64,000 nt of DNA from Kappaphycus alvarezii (taxonomy: Eukaryota > Rhodophyta > Florideophyceae > Gigartinales > Solieriaceae), in contig NADL03000481.1 in the NCBI GenBank assembly GCA_002205965.3, positions 1,426,001 through 1,490,000 of the forward strand. Reading direction: 5' to 3'. A program made the translations under genes and the position numbers. Positions 10,321-21,182 of this stretch are shown one piece after another. Under the pieces are notes generated by a model, which made no database searches, was not told where the DNA came from, and saw only the letters and a list, made by a program, of their open reading frames with translations. Numbering within the stretch: the stretch's first letter is position 1; each line of letters opens with the position of its first letter.

Positions 10321-12425
10321 GTTTGCGGCAACCTTGTGTACAGTACAGTACAGTACGGTCTTACAGTATATGGTGTACTGTACTGTACACAGTACTTGAT
10401 TGACAGTATGAGCCCAGTAATTGAAATGAAGATCGAAACTGTATAGTACTGTATTGTGTAAGTGCGATTGGAATGTTTTCCTATTGAATAAAAGTCGATG
10501 ACCAACTCTTGATCAGAAAATGTTGTGGCCACAAATCTCTCCTCAATCAAATAAAACAAAGCGGAAAGGTCAAATTTGCTGTATTTAACCTACATTTTCT
10601 GTACCTGCAAGAATGCCGGCACAGCGGTTTTTGACCTCAGCATGGGAATGTGTCCTCGAGGTGGGAATGTCGACCTGCGAAAGTTGGCAGTCTCTACTTG
10701 TACAAACATCTACAGTATACTTTTCTTGTACCGCCTTGGAGGTGACCTTAAATTTCCGATAAAGATGGGTCACGGCAGGCTCCGGGGGTTTCTTGCGATG
10801 AACAAAAGTTGTGATGTTTGGTTCTTCTCAAGTCTGGTAACGTACTTTAATCAAAGTTGTGGTCTGCAACTATTCTCTGAAGCCTTGAAAATCTGACTTT
10901 AGAACATTTCTGGGTCGGAATACAGGCGGGGAAGGTGGGTAGGAAGTTTGAAACTAGTTTTCATGACTTGCCCTGTTTCGGAGGGACAGGGTGTTTGAAG
11001 ATTGAGGGAAGTAGTCAGTTAGGTGCAAAAGGAGGACAGGCACTGGAGATGTTGAGATAATCTGCATCTAATCTGCAGCCATATGCGGCGTCAGCATGCT
11101 GCCAGCTGTTGAATGGTTTGATGTGGTTTGGAAAGACATCACAGGCTGGCGGACATTGGGTTAGACACCGCCTGCTCTTTCACCCAATACACCTTTGACA
11201 TTTCAGCGTGACCCTACCTCCTGTGTCAGATGTGTGCAAAAGACTGGTTCCCTTATGCTACCACGTGTGTCTGGCCAAATGCAGGGCTGCATGTGTCCCG
11301 ACTGAATGTTATAGGAGAGACAACATTATAATGTTGTCAAATTGTCAATTATGTTTTCGTAGATGCGCAGGGAGGGTTAAGCCATATTGCGTGTTTGTCG
11401 TGGAGGATCAGTAAACTGGTGATCTGTACGCTCGCAAGGGCTGAGGGAGAGCAGCAGGCCAGATTGGAGGCAAACTGCCGGCGAATGACCGGTCTTGCGT
11501 AGGGTATCAAAAACCCATGCTTTGAAATCAAGAAAGTTTGGCCTAAAATGTTCAGCGGCAAGTTAACGTTGTGTATGATCACAGTTGTTGGCGCTTTTGT
11601 AGATTGGTGCAGGGTATCTCCGAAAGGCGAAGTGGACGGGCAGTTTGGAGTGTGCTGTTCACTCCTGAGGCGAGGGAAAGTGAGAGCTGTCCTGCGTAAA
11701 CAAAAGTGCAAGATACTCACTGGGAAACTGTTAGGAATCCAGTGGTGCATCAGCAAGGCGATGATTTCGACACTGGTGTTGTAGAAATGGCAAATCCTAC
11801 ACTATAGAGCAAGCATTATTTCTACCGCGGCAGAAACCGGAAACTTGAGTATCTTCTACTTTTATTGAAAGAGAAACAGGCAAACTTTTGATTCTCGGCA
11901 CACTGTAAAAGCAACTACCTGCACTGTATCCTGTCGTTGGTAGAATCCCTCCCCGAAAATCCACTCCAAAAAAAGCGATTTTAACCCACAAAACCCGCAC
12001 GATATCTTCCAAATGTCAACACACAGCCAGCCCGCCACAGACCACGGGCCACCACACTATCCCGCTACAAGCCAATAGGGCGCCAGTTTAGCTGCGACAC
12101 ACAAGCAACGAGCCTCCTCTTGCCATACACCGTCTGTAAAGAGGCTATCCTGTGACTGGACGGACGATTGCCCACCGGAGAACGAGCACAGCGCCACGTC
12201 GAATCCCCATTTACAGCGCCGTTATCCGCACCCCTCCAGTCGCCCACTCCCCCTTCCCTCAACACGAAATATGAATAACCCCCCTACCCTGCCTCTATTC
12301 CACCCCCCCCTCCCCGCGCCCACAAAAAAACCCTCAACCCACCCACCCAATATGAAACCGCCCAAAACTCAACCAACCTACCACCACCACCAAAACCCTC
12401 TCCACAAAACCTTACCCTCAACCTG
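10321..12425. other. Intergenic DNA upstream of the bZIP cluster
   Basis: Starts with the GTTTG target duplication, then a dense block of GTAC palindromes. Short open frames (for example at 11208-11414 and 11349-11756) match nothing I know and overlap one another on both strands. From about 12270 the + strand becomes very C-rich, as is typical of the 5' ends of host genes in this window. Confidence 0.4.
10335..10465. repeat. GTAC palindrome cluster 1
   Basis: Overlapping TACAGTAC/GTACTGTA units on both strands, including GTACAGTACAGTACAGTAC and later TGTACTGTACTGTACACAG. Self-complementary. Same family as the other clusters listed in this window. Confidence 0.85.
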
Positions 12426-12732
12426 TTGCAACCTGTTGCCACCCCCGACGTCTCACCAATAACACTCGAAAGAATGGCATCCGCATCCCACACAACCGCA
12501 CCTGACCACTCCATATCGGAAATACCCCAACCCATGCCCCAGTATCGCCCGCCTGATGCTTGCATGCGACACGCGTCGAAATTTCAAATCCCCACCCCCA
12601 CACACCGCCCTCCCCACCCTTTTTATCCCGCCGCGAATCGCGCACCCCACGCCACCCCATCCCCCACATCCAGCAAAACTACCCACCACCCCCGCACCGC
12701 CACTGCATCCCCCTACGTGAAATGCGTGAAAG

Positions 12733-14104
12733 ATGCCCGGGAGTGGGTACGAGACGTTGTTACGGGAGGTATGCGCGCGTGTGACGTGCGAGGGGTGGAT
12801 GTTTTCATACCTGTTCACAAGCGACGTACAGTCGGAGATATCTTTATTGACGAGTGGTCATTGCGGCAAGCACACGGTGTTGATCCGGGAGATGCGTCGT
12901 GCGGTGGAGACGTCACGTGGACATGCGCAGATGTTGGACCATGTGACGGAGCGTGGTTCGTTGTGTGTGCCTGCGTTTGCACTGGATGGGGTGACGGCGG
13001 GATTGTGGGTGCATGAGGGGAGTTGCCGGAGGGTTTGGCCTGGGGGTGTGAGGGGGTGGGTGCATTTTTCAAAGTTTGTGCGGTTTGAAGGGGAGGGGGT
13101 GTTGATAGAGGTTCGGGATGTGGCTGGGGGGTGTATGGAGATTGTGTATTGTGTTGTAAAGGGGGGAGACGAAAGTCGGAGACGAGGTTGATGTTTTCGT
13201 GCGGGGCGGGGGAGGTCAAGGTGGGGGGAATGTGGGGATTTCTGCGGGGGAGGTTGATGCAGGTGAGTAAGACGGAGTTGTGGAGACAATGTGTGGTGTG
13301 TGGGGTTAGAATGGGGGGTGTGTGTCGGTGTGGAGTGAGGGGGGTGGCGGGAAGGCATTTGCTGGATTTTGCGGGACATGCGGAGAATGCGGGAGTGTTT
13401 GTGGGGGAATATAGTGGCGGAGGGGGGTGGAGATGCTGAGAGATGGGGTGCAAGCGCTTTGTGCAGGTCTGGAGTGTGAGGAGAGGGGATACGTGGTTTG
13501 TGGGGGGGAGGAAGTGCGGGGGCTGAGACAAAGGGCGATTCGGAAGAGGTTGGGGTGTTATAGGGTGTCGCCTGGTGGAGGTGTGGTAGTGGAGGGTGCG
13601 GGGGAGGAGTGTGAGCGGATTGCGGATTTGTTGGCGAGGGGAAGGGAGGAGGAGGAGGACGAGCAAGGGAATGGGGAGAAGGAGGAAAGGGATGGGGTAG
13701 GAAGAAAGGAGAAGAATCGGATGGCAGCGGCAAAGTCGAATTTGAAGAGAAAGTGGCGGAATAAGAGACTGAGATTAAATGTGGTCATGTTAAGGCTGAG
13801 GGTGGCCGAGCTGAGGGAGGTGGAAAGTGAGTTGCGGTGTGAGCAGATGTGGTTGCGGGAGAGGTGTCGAGTGGAATTGGGCGGCGAGACGGGCGAGGCG
13901 GGCGAGGCGGGCGAGGCGGGCGAGACGGATGAGACGGGGGGATGGACAGGACGGGCGAGCACGTGTTGCCGGCAGGATGATGAGATGATGAGAGCGCATG
14001 ACGACAAGCCGTTGGTGTATCATTGGGTGCCATGCAACAAAGTATTCATGGTTATGTGGAAGTTGGGATTGGTGGCCAATCGCAATGTTTCGCATGGCCA
14101 CTGA
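12733..14104 (+). CDS. bZIP paralogue 1 with N-terminal CxxC/CxC domain, two frame breaks
   Basis: Predicted nuclear DNA-binding protein. The N-terminal domain (from YETLLREVC, about 12745) aligns to paralogue 2 and ends in a putative zinc site CVVCG...CRCG near 13290-13330. A linker with acidic GEAGEAGETDE repeats and the bZIP follow. In the basic region (13715-13760, NRMAAAKSNLKRK) N stands where nearly all bZIPs have R. Leucines fall at +18, +25, +32, +39 and +46 from the basic-region asparagine, a full five-heptad zipper. The frame changes by -1 at two G6 runs (13161-13166 and 13432-13437). One extra G at each joins the parts with homology continuing. The N-terminus is uncertain: the upstream C-rich part has other open frames from 12426, and 12733 is the first ATG in the homologous frame. 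The stop is followed at once by AATAAA. Confidence 0.75.
13881..13940 (+). repeat. Nine-base tandem repeat in bZIP1
   Basis: About four GGCGAGGCG-type units encoding Gly-Glu-Ala triplets just after the leucine zipper. Confidence 0.85.
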
Positions 14105-14108
14105 ATCA

Positions 14109-14114
14109 AATAAA
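14109..14114 (+). terminator. Polyadenylation signal of bZIP1
   Basis: AATAAA lies four bases after the bZIP1 stop codon. It is placed very close to the stop, consistent with compact genes, but no cleavage site can be seen. Confidence 0.45.
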
Positions 14115-14274
14115 GCGAAACACTTTTGGCATGTCAAAATAGCATATATTCATCCAATCATCGTCGCAAACTTGTCTCTCCCTTTCTCGTCTCCTCTGGC
14201 AACTCTTTGTCTTTGTCATTGTCATTGTCATTTGTCGTGTCTCTCCTGACCAGACTCTTATCCATTCATGCTCA

Positions 14275-14370
14275 CGAGACAGTCCCAGTCCCAGTCCCAG
14301 TCCCAGTCCCAGTCCCAGTCCCACTTCCGGTCCAAGTCCAAGTCCAAGTCCAAGTCCAAGTCCCAGTCCC
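14275..14370 (+). repeat. Hexamer tandem array before bZIP2
   Basis: About seven CCCAGT units, a short break, then about five CCAAGT units and a return to CCCAGT. It lies in the likely 5' leader of bZIP2. If translated it would give Pro-Val or Ser-Gln/Ser-Lys dipeptide repeats depending on frame. Confidence 0.9.
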
Positions 14371-14401
14371 GCCACAACTGTCTTGTCATCCCTCTTTCAA
14401 C

Positions 14402-17304
14402 ATGCCACAACAAAATAACTCTCCTCCCAATACCAACCCACAAAATACACTCCTCCACCCAACCCCCAACCCCCTCCCCTTCTTCCAATCTTATCATCAC
14501 CCATCACCTCCTATCACCCTCCATCCTTCTCAAACCATGCTCCCCGATCCATCCCTTCTCGAACGAGTCTTCTCCGTCCTCAAACACAACTGGGTCTACA
14601 ATTTCTTCTTCTCCTCTCAACCAGACGAACTCGAACAACTCCGCCATGCCGTCACCAAGTCCTCAGTCACCACCGCCGAATTCAACTTAAAAACACTCTC
14701 CCCTTTCAACCAAACCTTTCAAGTCAACGAGCACCACCGCATCCTAGTAATCCCCTCCTTTTGCACCTCCAACATTACCGTCGGATTCGCCGTCTGCGAA
14801 AAAATCGCCTCCTCCTCCCACGTCGTATCCCGTGACGTCTACATCGGACGCATAGCCCGCGACGACCAAAACGGCACCTGTCTCTTCATAGCCCAGGACT
14901 TTAACGACCACATCACAGAGGTCACCTACTTTTCCCTCCACTCCCCATCCCACCGCGACCACATCTTCTCCCTCTACAGAACAAAGCCTTTTACCCGTGT
15001 CATGACCTCCCTCCCCCGCCATTACAACCCCGCCGCCCTGCTCCCAGCCCTTATATACCATTATTGCGCCACCGATGCTCGCCCGTGTCCGCACTGTGGC
15101 ACCTCGCTTGCAAACTCCCTGCTTCCCTGTCCGTGCAAGCTTCCCATCCGTCCCAAGCGTCACCCGGATGACACCGAGCGTGACATGATTAACCTTCGTT
15201 CCTACATGGGTGGTTATCATGGTGTTGCCACTGTCGGTCTGTATTCCCGTGGCAAGACCCTCTTTCATGCAAACTATGCCGCCACCAGCGGCTCTCGTCT
15301 AACCATTGACCCCGAGTCCCATCGCCGTTTGGTCCTGTGGGCCTTGTGTTCAACTACTCGCAAGCGTCCTATCAACCCGCTCGCGTTTTGTATGGCAAAG
15401 GGTGTTCTTGGAACAAAGGGCATCTCCGCCACCGACACCTTTCTGCTCGCCTCTATTGCCGATTCCGTCGTTGACGACGCTAAACATCCCAACAACTCCT
15501 CGTCACACAGTACCACCCGCTCGAGGACAACCTCATCTACTCTGGCCCTCCCTGACATTTCCGACCTTGACAACTCCAATCCCGACGACTCTTCCTCCGA
15601 CCGTCCCCCGACCAACGCCCCTCCGATGCAAAGCCTACCGACTCTATGTCCCTTATCTCAAAGCCACGCTCCATTTTCTCAACCCCCTCCTTTTCCGACT
15701 CATCTTCCCCGCCCTCCAATCCACACTCGTCCAATGCTTCTCTTGTTGATGACGCCCACCCGCTCGCTCGGTTACTGCACAAAGTACCCCCCATGTGCCC
15801 TATCGACGCCACCGCCTGTCCCATTGCACCCCCGTTTTGCCCGATTGTCGCCCCGGTCCTCGTCCCGCCGGTTCACCACGCAACCTCCGCCTCACACCAA
15901 GATCCATCCTCCGCTACCGACCACCCTCAACAGTCGCACTCTACTAACCAACAAACCACAGCACCAACATCAGAAGCTCCTACTTTGCAACCTGCGTCTA
16001 CTACATCCGACCCGTCATCAACACCACAAGACACTTCTTCCCCGCAGGCTACACTACCGCAACCAGCCCCCCTGCAACCCTCCGCCGCATCGCAGGGTCT
16101 ATCTCATTCCCGTGGTGCATCCGAGTCTCATCGTCCCCAACTACCGCCTCTCAAGCCCCGTTGCCCGCCCCCTGCTCCTGCCAAGCCATCGATCCCTACG
16201 CCCCCCGAAGCACCTCCTGCCACTCAGGATGACCCTCTACCGTCCAACTCGACATCCCAATGCACCGTCGCCCCAAAACCAGCCGTTCATCGCCCGGTCA
16301 CAACCCCGCACCGTTCATCACCCCGCCCATCCACACAGCCGCAGACTCTCGCCTGCCACCGCAAACCCTCCAACCCCCGATCCCGCTGCACGCTCCCACC
16401 CGCCTTCACCACACGTCTCTACCCGCCCATCCGTCGCCAGCCGCACCGGTGGCATATCAGGGACAAGTAACGCTGGCTGCTGCATCACCTGCCGCCAATC
16501 CAAGCATGGTGCCACGTCGCGCTGTTCCATTGGGCCCCCGATGAACCCACAAGCCATGTCGTCGCATGCAGCATCTTTGCATGCACGACCGTCTTCGTCG
16601 CTGCAGCCGCATCATGTGATCGCAATGCCGCCGCAGGGCCGACCATTGGTCACGCATCAGGGGATGCGGCCGCTGGCACCACAACAGGCGACAGCAATGC
16701 CGCTGCAGACACATGGGACGTTGCCGTCGCACCAGCCGGCGCGTTTGCAGCCACAGCATGTGCCGCCGTTGCAAGCGCAGCCTTCCGCGCCATATCAGCG
16801 CGGGCAAGGAAGTGTGTCACAAACGCTGAGTGGTATGTCGCGGCCTTTAAGTGGCATGTCGTATCCGAGTACGTTGCAAACTGCGGGTGATATGCGAGGA
16901 TCGTCGGTACATTCAATGAGCGAAATGCGGGGTAGTAGTTCATGCTATTCGGATGGGCGGGGGGGAGCGAGGCGTCTTTGGAAAAGGTGAGGCCGTTGCG
17001 CCCTGCTCCGCTGCAACCGAGGTATATTTTGCCGATGCAAACGGCCGAGAGTGGGACTGTGGGGGGTAGAGTGAGCAAGACTGTAGGGGATGAGCTGGAC
17101 GAGAGGAGACGCAAGGCAGAGCTGAGAAAGGCACGTAATCGAGAGAGTGCGCAGAGGAGTAACCACAGGAGAAAGATGAGGATACAGGCACTGAAAGACG
17201 ACATTGCGGCAGCCGCAAAGCGCGAAATGATCCTCAGGGCAAAGGAGAAGATGCTGAGGGAAGAAAATTCAACCCTAAGAAGAACAGTGAGGAACGATTG
17301 CTAG
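14402..17304 (+). CDS. bZIP paralogue 2 with N-terminal CxxC/CxC domain, four frame breaks
   Basis: Putative transcription factor of about 960 residues. I chose the ATG at 14402 because it follows the hexamer array and precedes the conserved domain (LLERVFSVLKHNWVYNFFF at about 14560). An upstream ATG at 14126 would translate the array. The domain includes RDVYIGRIARDDQNGTC and a putative zinc site RPCPHCGTSLANSLLPCPC near 15090-15140, then a second conserved block (SYMGGYHGVATV). A long Ser/Pro/Gln/His-rich middle resembles activation domains. The C-terminal bZIP (17130-17300) has NRESAQRSNHRRK, again N for the usual R, with zipper positions L, A, L, L, L. The frame steps -1 four times (near 15618, near 16260, at C5 16535-16539 and at G7 16959-16965). 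Each is repaired by one extra base. It is tandem with paralogue 1. Confidence 0.78.
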
Positions 17305-18251
17305 CTGGAATGACATAAAGTACGGAGCAACTATTTCACTTAATTTGTAAAGGGCCTTCTTGGGTCTTCAATGTTTACGCCATTGCAATGACTGCTGGTT
17401 CGGCACAACCGACGGCTAATGCATGTGAATTCATGGTGCTGAATAGTTTTAGAGACAGAGGGAATTTTGCCTCACGATTCATTGTGAAAGTTATTACCAC
17501 GCATCCACCAGGAGACCAACTCTTTCGCGCAGCTTATTTCCCACTTGCTGCTACGGCGCAGTGGTTCAGCAGCAGCCATGGCCATACGTTACCACCGAAA
17601 CGAGCATCAACCACAAACGTCACCGCAGGCAGCAGCTTTGGTTTGCATGCTGCGTGCCGAAAATGCACTCAGGCGGCTTTCTGGTTGCGACGCAAGGAAA
17701 TTCGCAGCCGAACATGGCTGCTTTCAGGGGTGGCCGCAATTTGCCACTCGCGACAACTCGTTTGCCTCCAAATCTACTACACTCAATCGATTCCTTCAGG
17801 AGCGAAAGAAGACTCCATGTTAATTTACAAACGGATCACGGGGTCCAAACCCAGCTCGTCCAGCTTTATGAATGGATAAGCGCAACGAGAAGCAAGTATG
17901 TACACTGTTACACTGTTTGCGTCGCTGGCGTTGGTGTCTGTCAGCGGAAATGTACATACAGACAGCATATGTGCAGAATCAGTCTCTGAAAATTTAGATA
18001 AGGGAGTCGGTGATAGTGTCTTGTTTCTGCATAAAGTCATGGTGCTGTCAGTGAAATGAACGGTGCTTTGGTGCACTCTCTCATTGCGTTAGTAGTTCAT
18101 CGTGCTGTTCCTTCTAATGCGGGTAAGGAAAACAAAGAACGGTAAAACATTGGATAGGGACATAACACATCATAAGGGGAGCGCATCAGAAACCAAAATG
18201 GGCTTATTCAAGGATACAGCGGGGAGTCGCGCAGCACGTTCATTTTGCCCC
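17305..18251. other. Spacer between convergent bZIP2 and bZIP3
   Basis: Several overlapping open frames of 90-160 codons (17388-17989, + strand) are present but none matches a family I know, and no frame is favoured by composition. It most likely holds the two 3' untranslated regions. A small lineage-specific gene cannot be excluded. Confidence 0.35.
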
Positions 18252-20394
18252 CTACTGGCTCATTTCGATGCGACGCCTCAGCTCAAAATTCTCTTCCCTC
18301 AGGACACGCTCCTGTTCGCGGAGTTCAGCGATACGCACATTTCCCTGCTTGATCTCCGCCTTGAATGCGTCCATAACGCTTTTCTTCCTTGCATTTGACC
18401 GCGCAGCCGCTTGCCGATTCTTCTTGCGGCGTTCTTCTGCTTTTCGCTCCTTTTCCACTGCTTCCAGGTGTGCCGCAATGGCATAAGCATTTCCCATTTG
18501 CCATATAAACCCGTCTGCACATGCACTCATGCCTGCTGGACGCGGTGCCAACCGCGCCCCTCGGGAGCCCAGATTTGGTTTTACATCTGGCACATCTTTG
18601 AAGTCCGCCAGCAGAACCTCTTCCTTCTTTGGGATCGTTATTGGGGTCGTAATCGGCGCCGCAGCGGGCCTCTCATTCGCCGGCATCGGAACAGGCTGCG
18701 CGGCAGCTGGTTGCAGATGCATCCCTTGAACAACTGGGCCAGAAAACGGCCGAGCTGCATGCTCACTACTGCGGCGACTTTGTTCTGCCTCCATGTCCAT
18801 AAATTTCGGCATCTCGCGCCTCTTGTTAGGTTCTTGATGCAACGTTTGCGAATTGTGAGCGTGTTCCGGAAACGTGGACTCCGCTGGCTGTGCAAACACT
18901 TTGTTCTGAAACAACGCTTGGACGGCCGCGACTTGTGCATCCGACGTGGACGGCGTCGCCGCACTCATCGAGCGCTGCGGGTTTACGTCATCCGTGTCAT
19001 GCGTAAATGCCGTTTCCTGTGACGGAACGGTGCCATCCGAGCCTGCAGACGCGCTCGACGTAACATCAATGTTCTTGTCATTCGAAATAAACGAGCACCA
19101 GTCCTCCTCGAGATCCATTCCATCCATACAGAGGTCAGTGCCGCCGGGTAACGTGCTGGGATCAGCAGGCATTATAGCGCTCTCGAGAACGTGAAAGTCA
19201 TATTTGGAATCCGGAAACAAATTATCAGTAAGGAGAACATCAGCAGCGACAGGCTTTGTAATCTCCTCAAAAAAGTCCTCACTGGAACTGGTGGTGAGTG
19301 AGCCATCCGCGTTGGGATCACCCTGGAGACCCCCCCAAACGCCGGGTTTGAACGGCTGGCGGCAGCGCAGGTTCAATCCGCGGAACGGCGGGTGACACAG
19401 TGACCGGCGGAGCGGCAATAGGGGTGGGTATAACAGTGGCAGTATTCGCAGTCTCGAAAATAGCCAGACGCTGCATATCGGCGGCAAGGGCCGAGTCCAA
19501 ACTGGGCTGATAGCTCGCTCTGACATCCATACATTCATCAATATCGACAAGATTATTGCGCGACGAGCTACTGATGACAGTAACGCGAACCTTTCCCACC
19601 CAACGACTGCGCCCCTCCCTGGCGACCGTCTCTGCGACAGCGGCGAGCCCCTTTGACACGGTAGCCACGGCCGGCTGAACTGCACATGCGCAGGTGACAC
19701 TTGGAGGGGCGCCGCAAAACGGACAGGGTCTCCATTCCTGATCGTGACACTGAAACAAGACCGAGGCGAGAAAGTGACCGGCGTCAAACAGGTCGGAGGA
19801 ACAGGTGAGACAGATACGCTCCCGTGTAACGAGCTTGTTGACGCGAATGTACTGCAGACGAATGATACCATCGCGTGGATTGCGGGTGAGGATGCACCAC
19901 TCGCCGGTATGATTATCGCGTACATAACGGCCAACTCGGACATCGGCCATAACGGTAGGAGCGTGTAACGGATGGGTCCTATCGGTGTAGGAGGTGACGA
20001 CAGCACCACCCGAAAGACCAGCACAGTCGGAAAAGGCCGGGATACCGAGATATCTTAGGGCGATTCTGCCGGGGAGTGCGCCGTGTTGTTCCTCCTCGGT
20101 GAAGATGGTGAAGGAGGGACGCGGGGTGGTGAGAAGGGCGACATCGTGAGAGGTGGAGGAGGCGTCGAGCATAAAGTCACGGACGGTTGGATGACGTTGC
20201 AAGAGTTGAAAGGCCTTGTGTAGATCATGTTCTACAAAGGCGGGGCGTGGAGGATGGGGAATGGTAATGTGGCGGGGGGCGTGATTGACGCCAGCTGCAT
20301 GGGTGCATACGGAGGGATGGGGATGTGGGGTGGAAATGATGAATTGGGGGGGGGGGGGTGGGGTGGGGGTGTGTGAGGACACGGCGGGCCGCAA
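18252..20394 (-). CDS. bZIP paralogue 3 with N-terminal CxxC/CxC domain, one frame break
   Basis: Putative transcription factor of about 700 residues on the - strand, convergent with paralogue 2. The N-terminal half (20394 to about 19330) carries the shared domain: ADVRVGRYVRDNHTGEWC and the putative zinc site RPCPFCGAPPSVTCAC near 19690-19735, then a WVGKVRVTVISSSS block. The second half, in another frame, is acidic and Ser/Thr-rich and ends in the bZIP (NRQAAARSNARKK; zipper F, G, L, L, L, ending LREENFELRRRIEMSQ). N replaces the usual basic-region R. The break is at a C7 run on the + strand (19330-19336). One base less or two more restores the frame and joins to LQGDPNADGSL. The start at 20394 is the first ATG in frame. 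The upstream proline-rich stretch is open in other frames, so the true start could lie further out. Confidence 0.8.
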
Positions 20395-21182
20395 GATGGA
20401 GTGCGGGGGGGGATTGTGGTGGGGAGGTGGGAGTGAGGAGTAAGTGTTTGTTGGTAGATTGTCGGGTAGATATTTTTGTAATAATGGTTTGGGTGGTTTT
20501 GGTTGGTTGGTATGTGTATTATGTTTTGAGAGGGGGGAAGGATTGGGGGAGGTGGGAAGAAAGGGGACGGGGAAGGGGACGGGGAGTCGTTTGGGTGGAA
20601 ACGAGTGGATGGCGGAGATGGCGGAAGGTGTTTAGTTGTTTTGTGTAACAAAGGACAAAGCAGGTGAGAGCTTTAGTTTGATACAGGATAAGCGGGGCGG
20701 AAAATTCTAGGCACAATTGGGGAGCGCTTTGAATTAGGGCTAGGTCAATTTGTTCTGTAAATGATATGCAAGTGGTCACTATATGACTGTATTTATCCTA
20801 CAGTAAACTCAACATGCTGTACTCAACCGACTCAACAACCAATGCTTGTCAACAGCATGGCGCATGACTGTACTGTACAGTACAGTACAGTACAAGACTG
20901 TAAAGGCCAGCTCAGCACAAGATACAAACAACCCAACCAATTGCCGTCAACGACATGTCAACAAAACCCCAATCCAATCCCACCCTTTCCACAAAATACA
21001 CTGTAAGCATTTCTTCATTACACCTTCCACATCATGTATGTCAACAACTATGTTGACAAAACCAATGCCATCCTCATCCGACCCCTCCTCCCCCGCCCCG
21101 CCGATCACCGCCACCCCTTCCCCCCCCCAACCATCGCATCCCAAACTTTCATCCCCTTCCCCACCCCATCCTCACCCTCCAA
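20395..21182. other. Divergent promoter region between bZIP3 and glycosyltransferase
   Basis: Shared upstream DNA of two divergently transcribed genes. The left part is G-rich on the + strand (C-rich leader of bZIP3) and the right part C-rich (leader of the glycosyltransferase). A GTAC palindrome cluster sits midway. No TATA box that I trust. Confidence 0.5.
20865..20905. repeat. GTAC palindrome cluster 2
   Basis: GACTGTACTGTACAGTACAG and further CAGTACAGTAC units lie between the divergent bZIP3 and glycosyltransferase genes. Confidence 0.85.

Larger units (their letters stand above)
2658..10325 (+). mobile_element. Complete, decayed copia LTR retrotransposon with nested Tc1
   Basis: Two LTRs of about 286 bases start TGATG and end CATCA, and are flanked by the 5-base target duplication GTTTG (2658-2662 and 10321-10325). 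Between them are gag, a CCHC knuckle, aspartic protease, integrase, reverse transcriptase and RNase H, in copia order (integrase before RT). The body has stops and frame breaks. By eye the LTRs differ at roughly 16 sites, mostly transitions, so the insertion is not recent. A Tc1-type transposon later landed in the 3' LTR. A purine-rich tract precedes the 3' LTR. I did not recognise a tRNA primer-binding site after the 5' LTR. Confidence 0.92.

Noticed and set aside
12815-13733. Two long - strand frames (283 and 291 codons), rich in Pro, His and Ser
   Set aside because: They are mirror images of the G-rich bZIP1 coding strand. Their composition is explained by C runs, and the + strand frames show real homology to bZIP2 and bZIP3.
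14106-14375. - strand Gly-Leu and Trp-Asp dipeptide-repeat frames
   Set aside because: Pure translations of the hexamer array. No start context or homology.
15640-16500. The middle of the single 954-codon + strand frame
   Set aside because: The frame stays open by chance in C-rich DNA. The neighbouring frames give a Ser/Thr/Gln/Pro-rich protein typical of activation regions, and base-run breaks mark the switches.
17388-17989. A fifth bZIP or zinc-domain gene between bZIP2 and bZIP3
   Set aside because: None of the three overlapping frames contains the basic-region, zipper or CxxC/CxC motifs.
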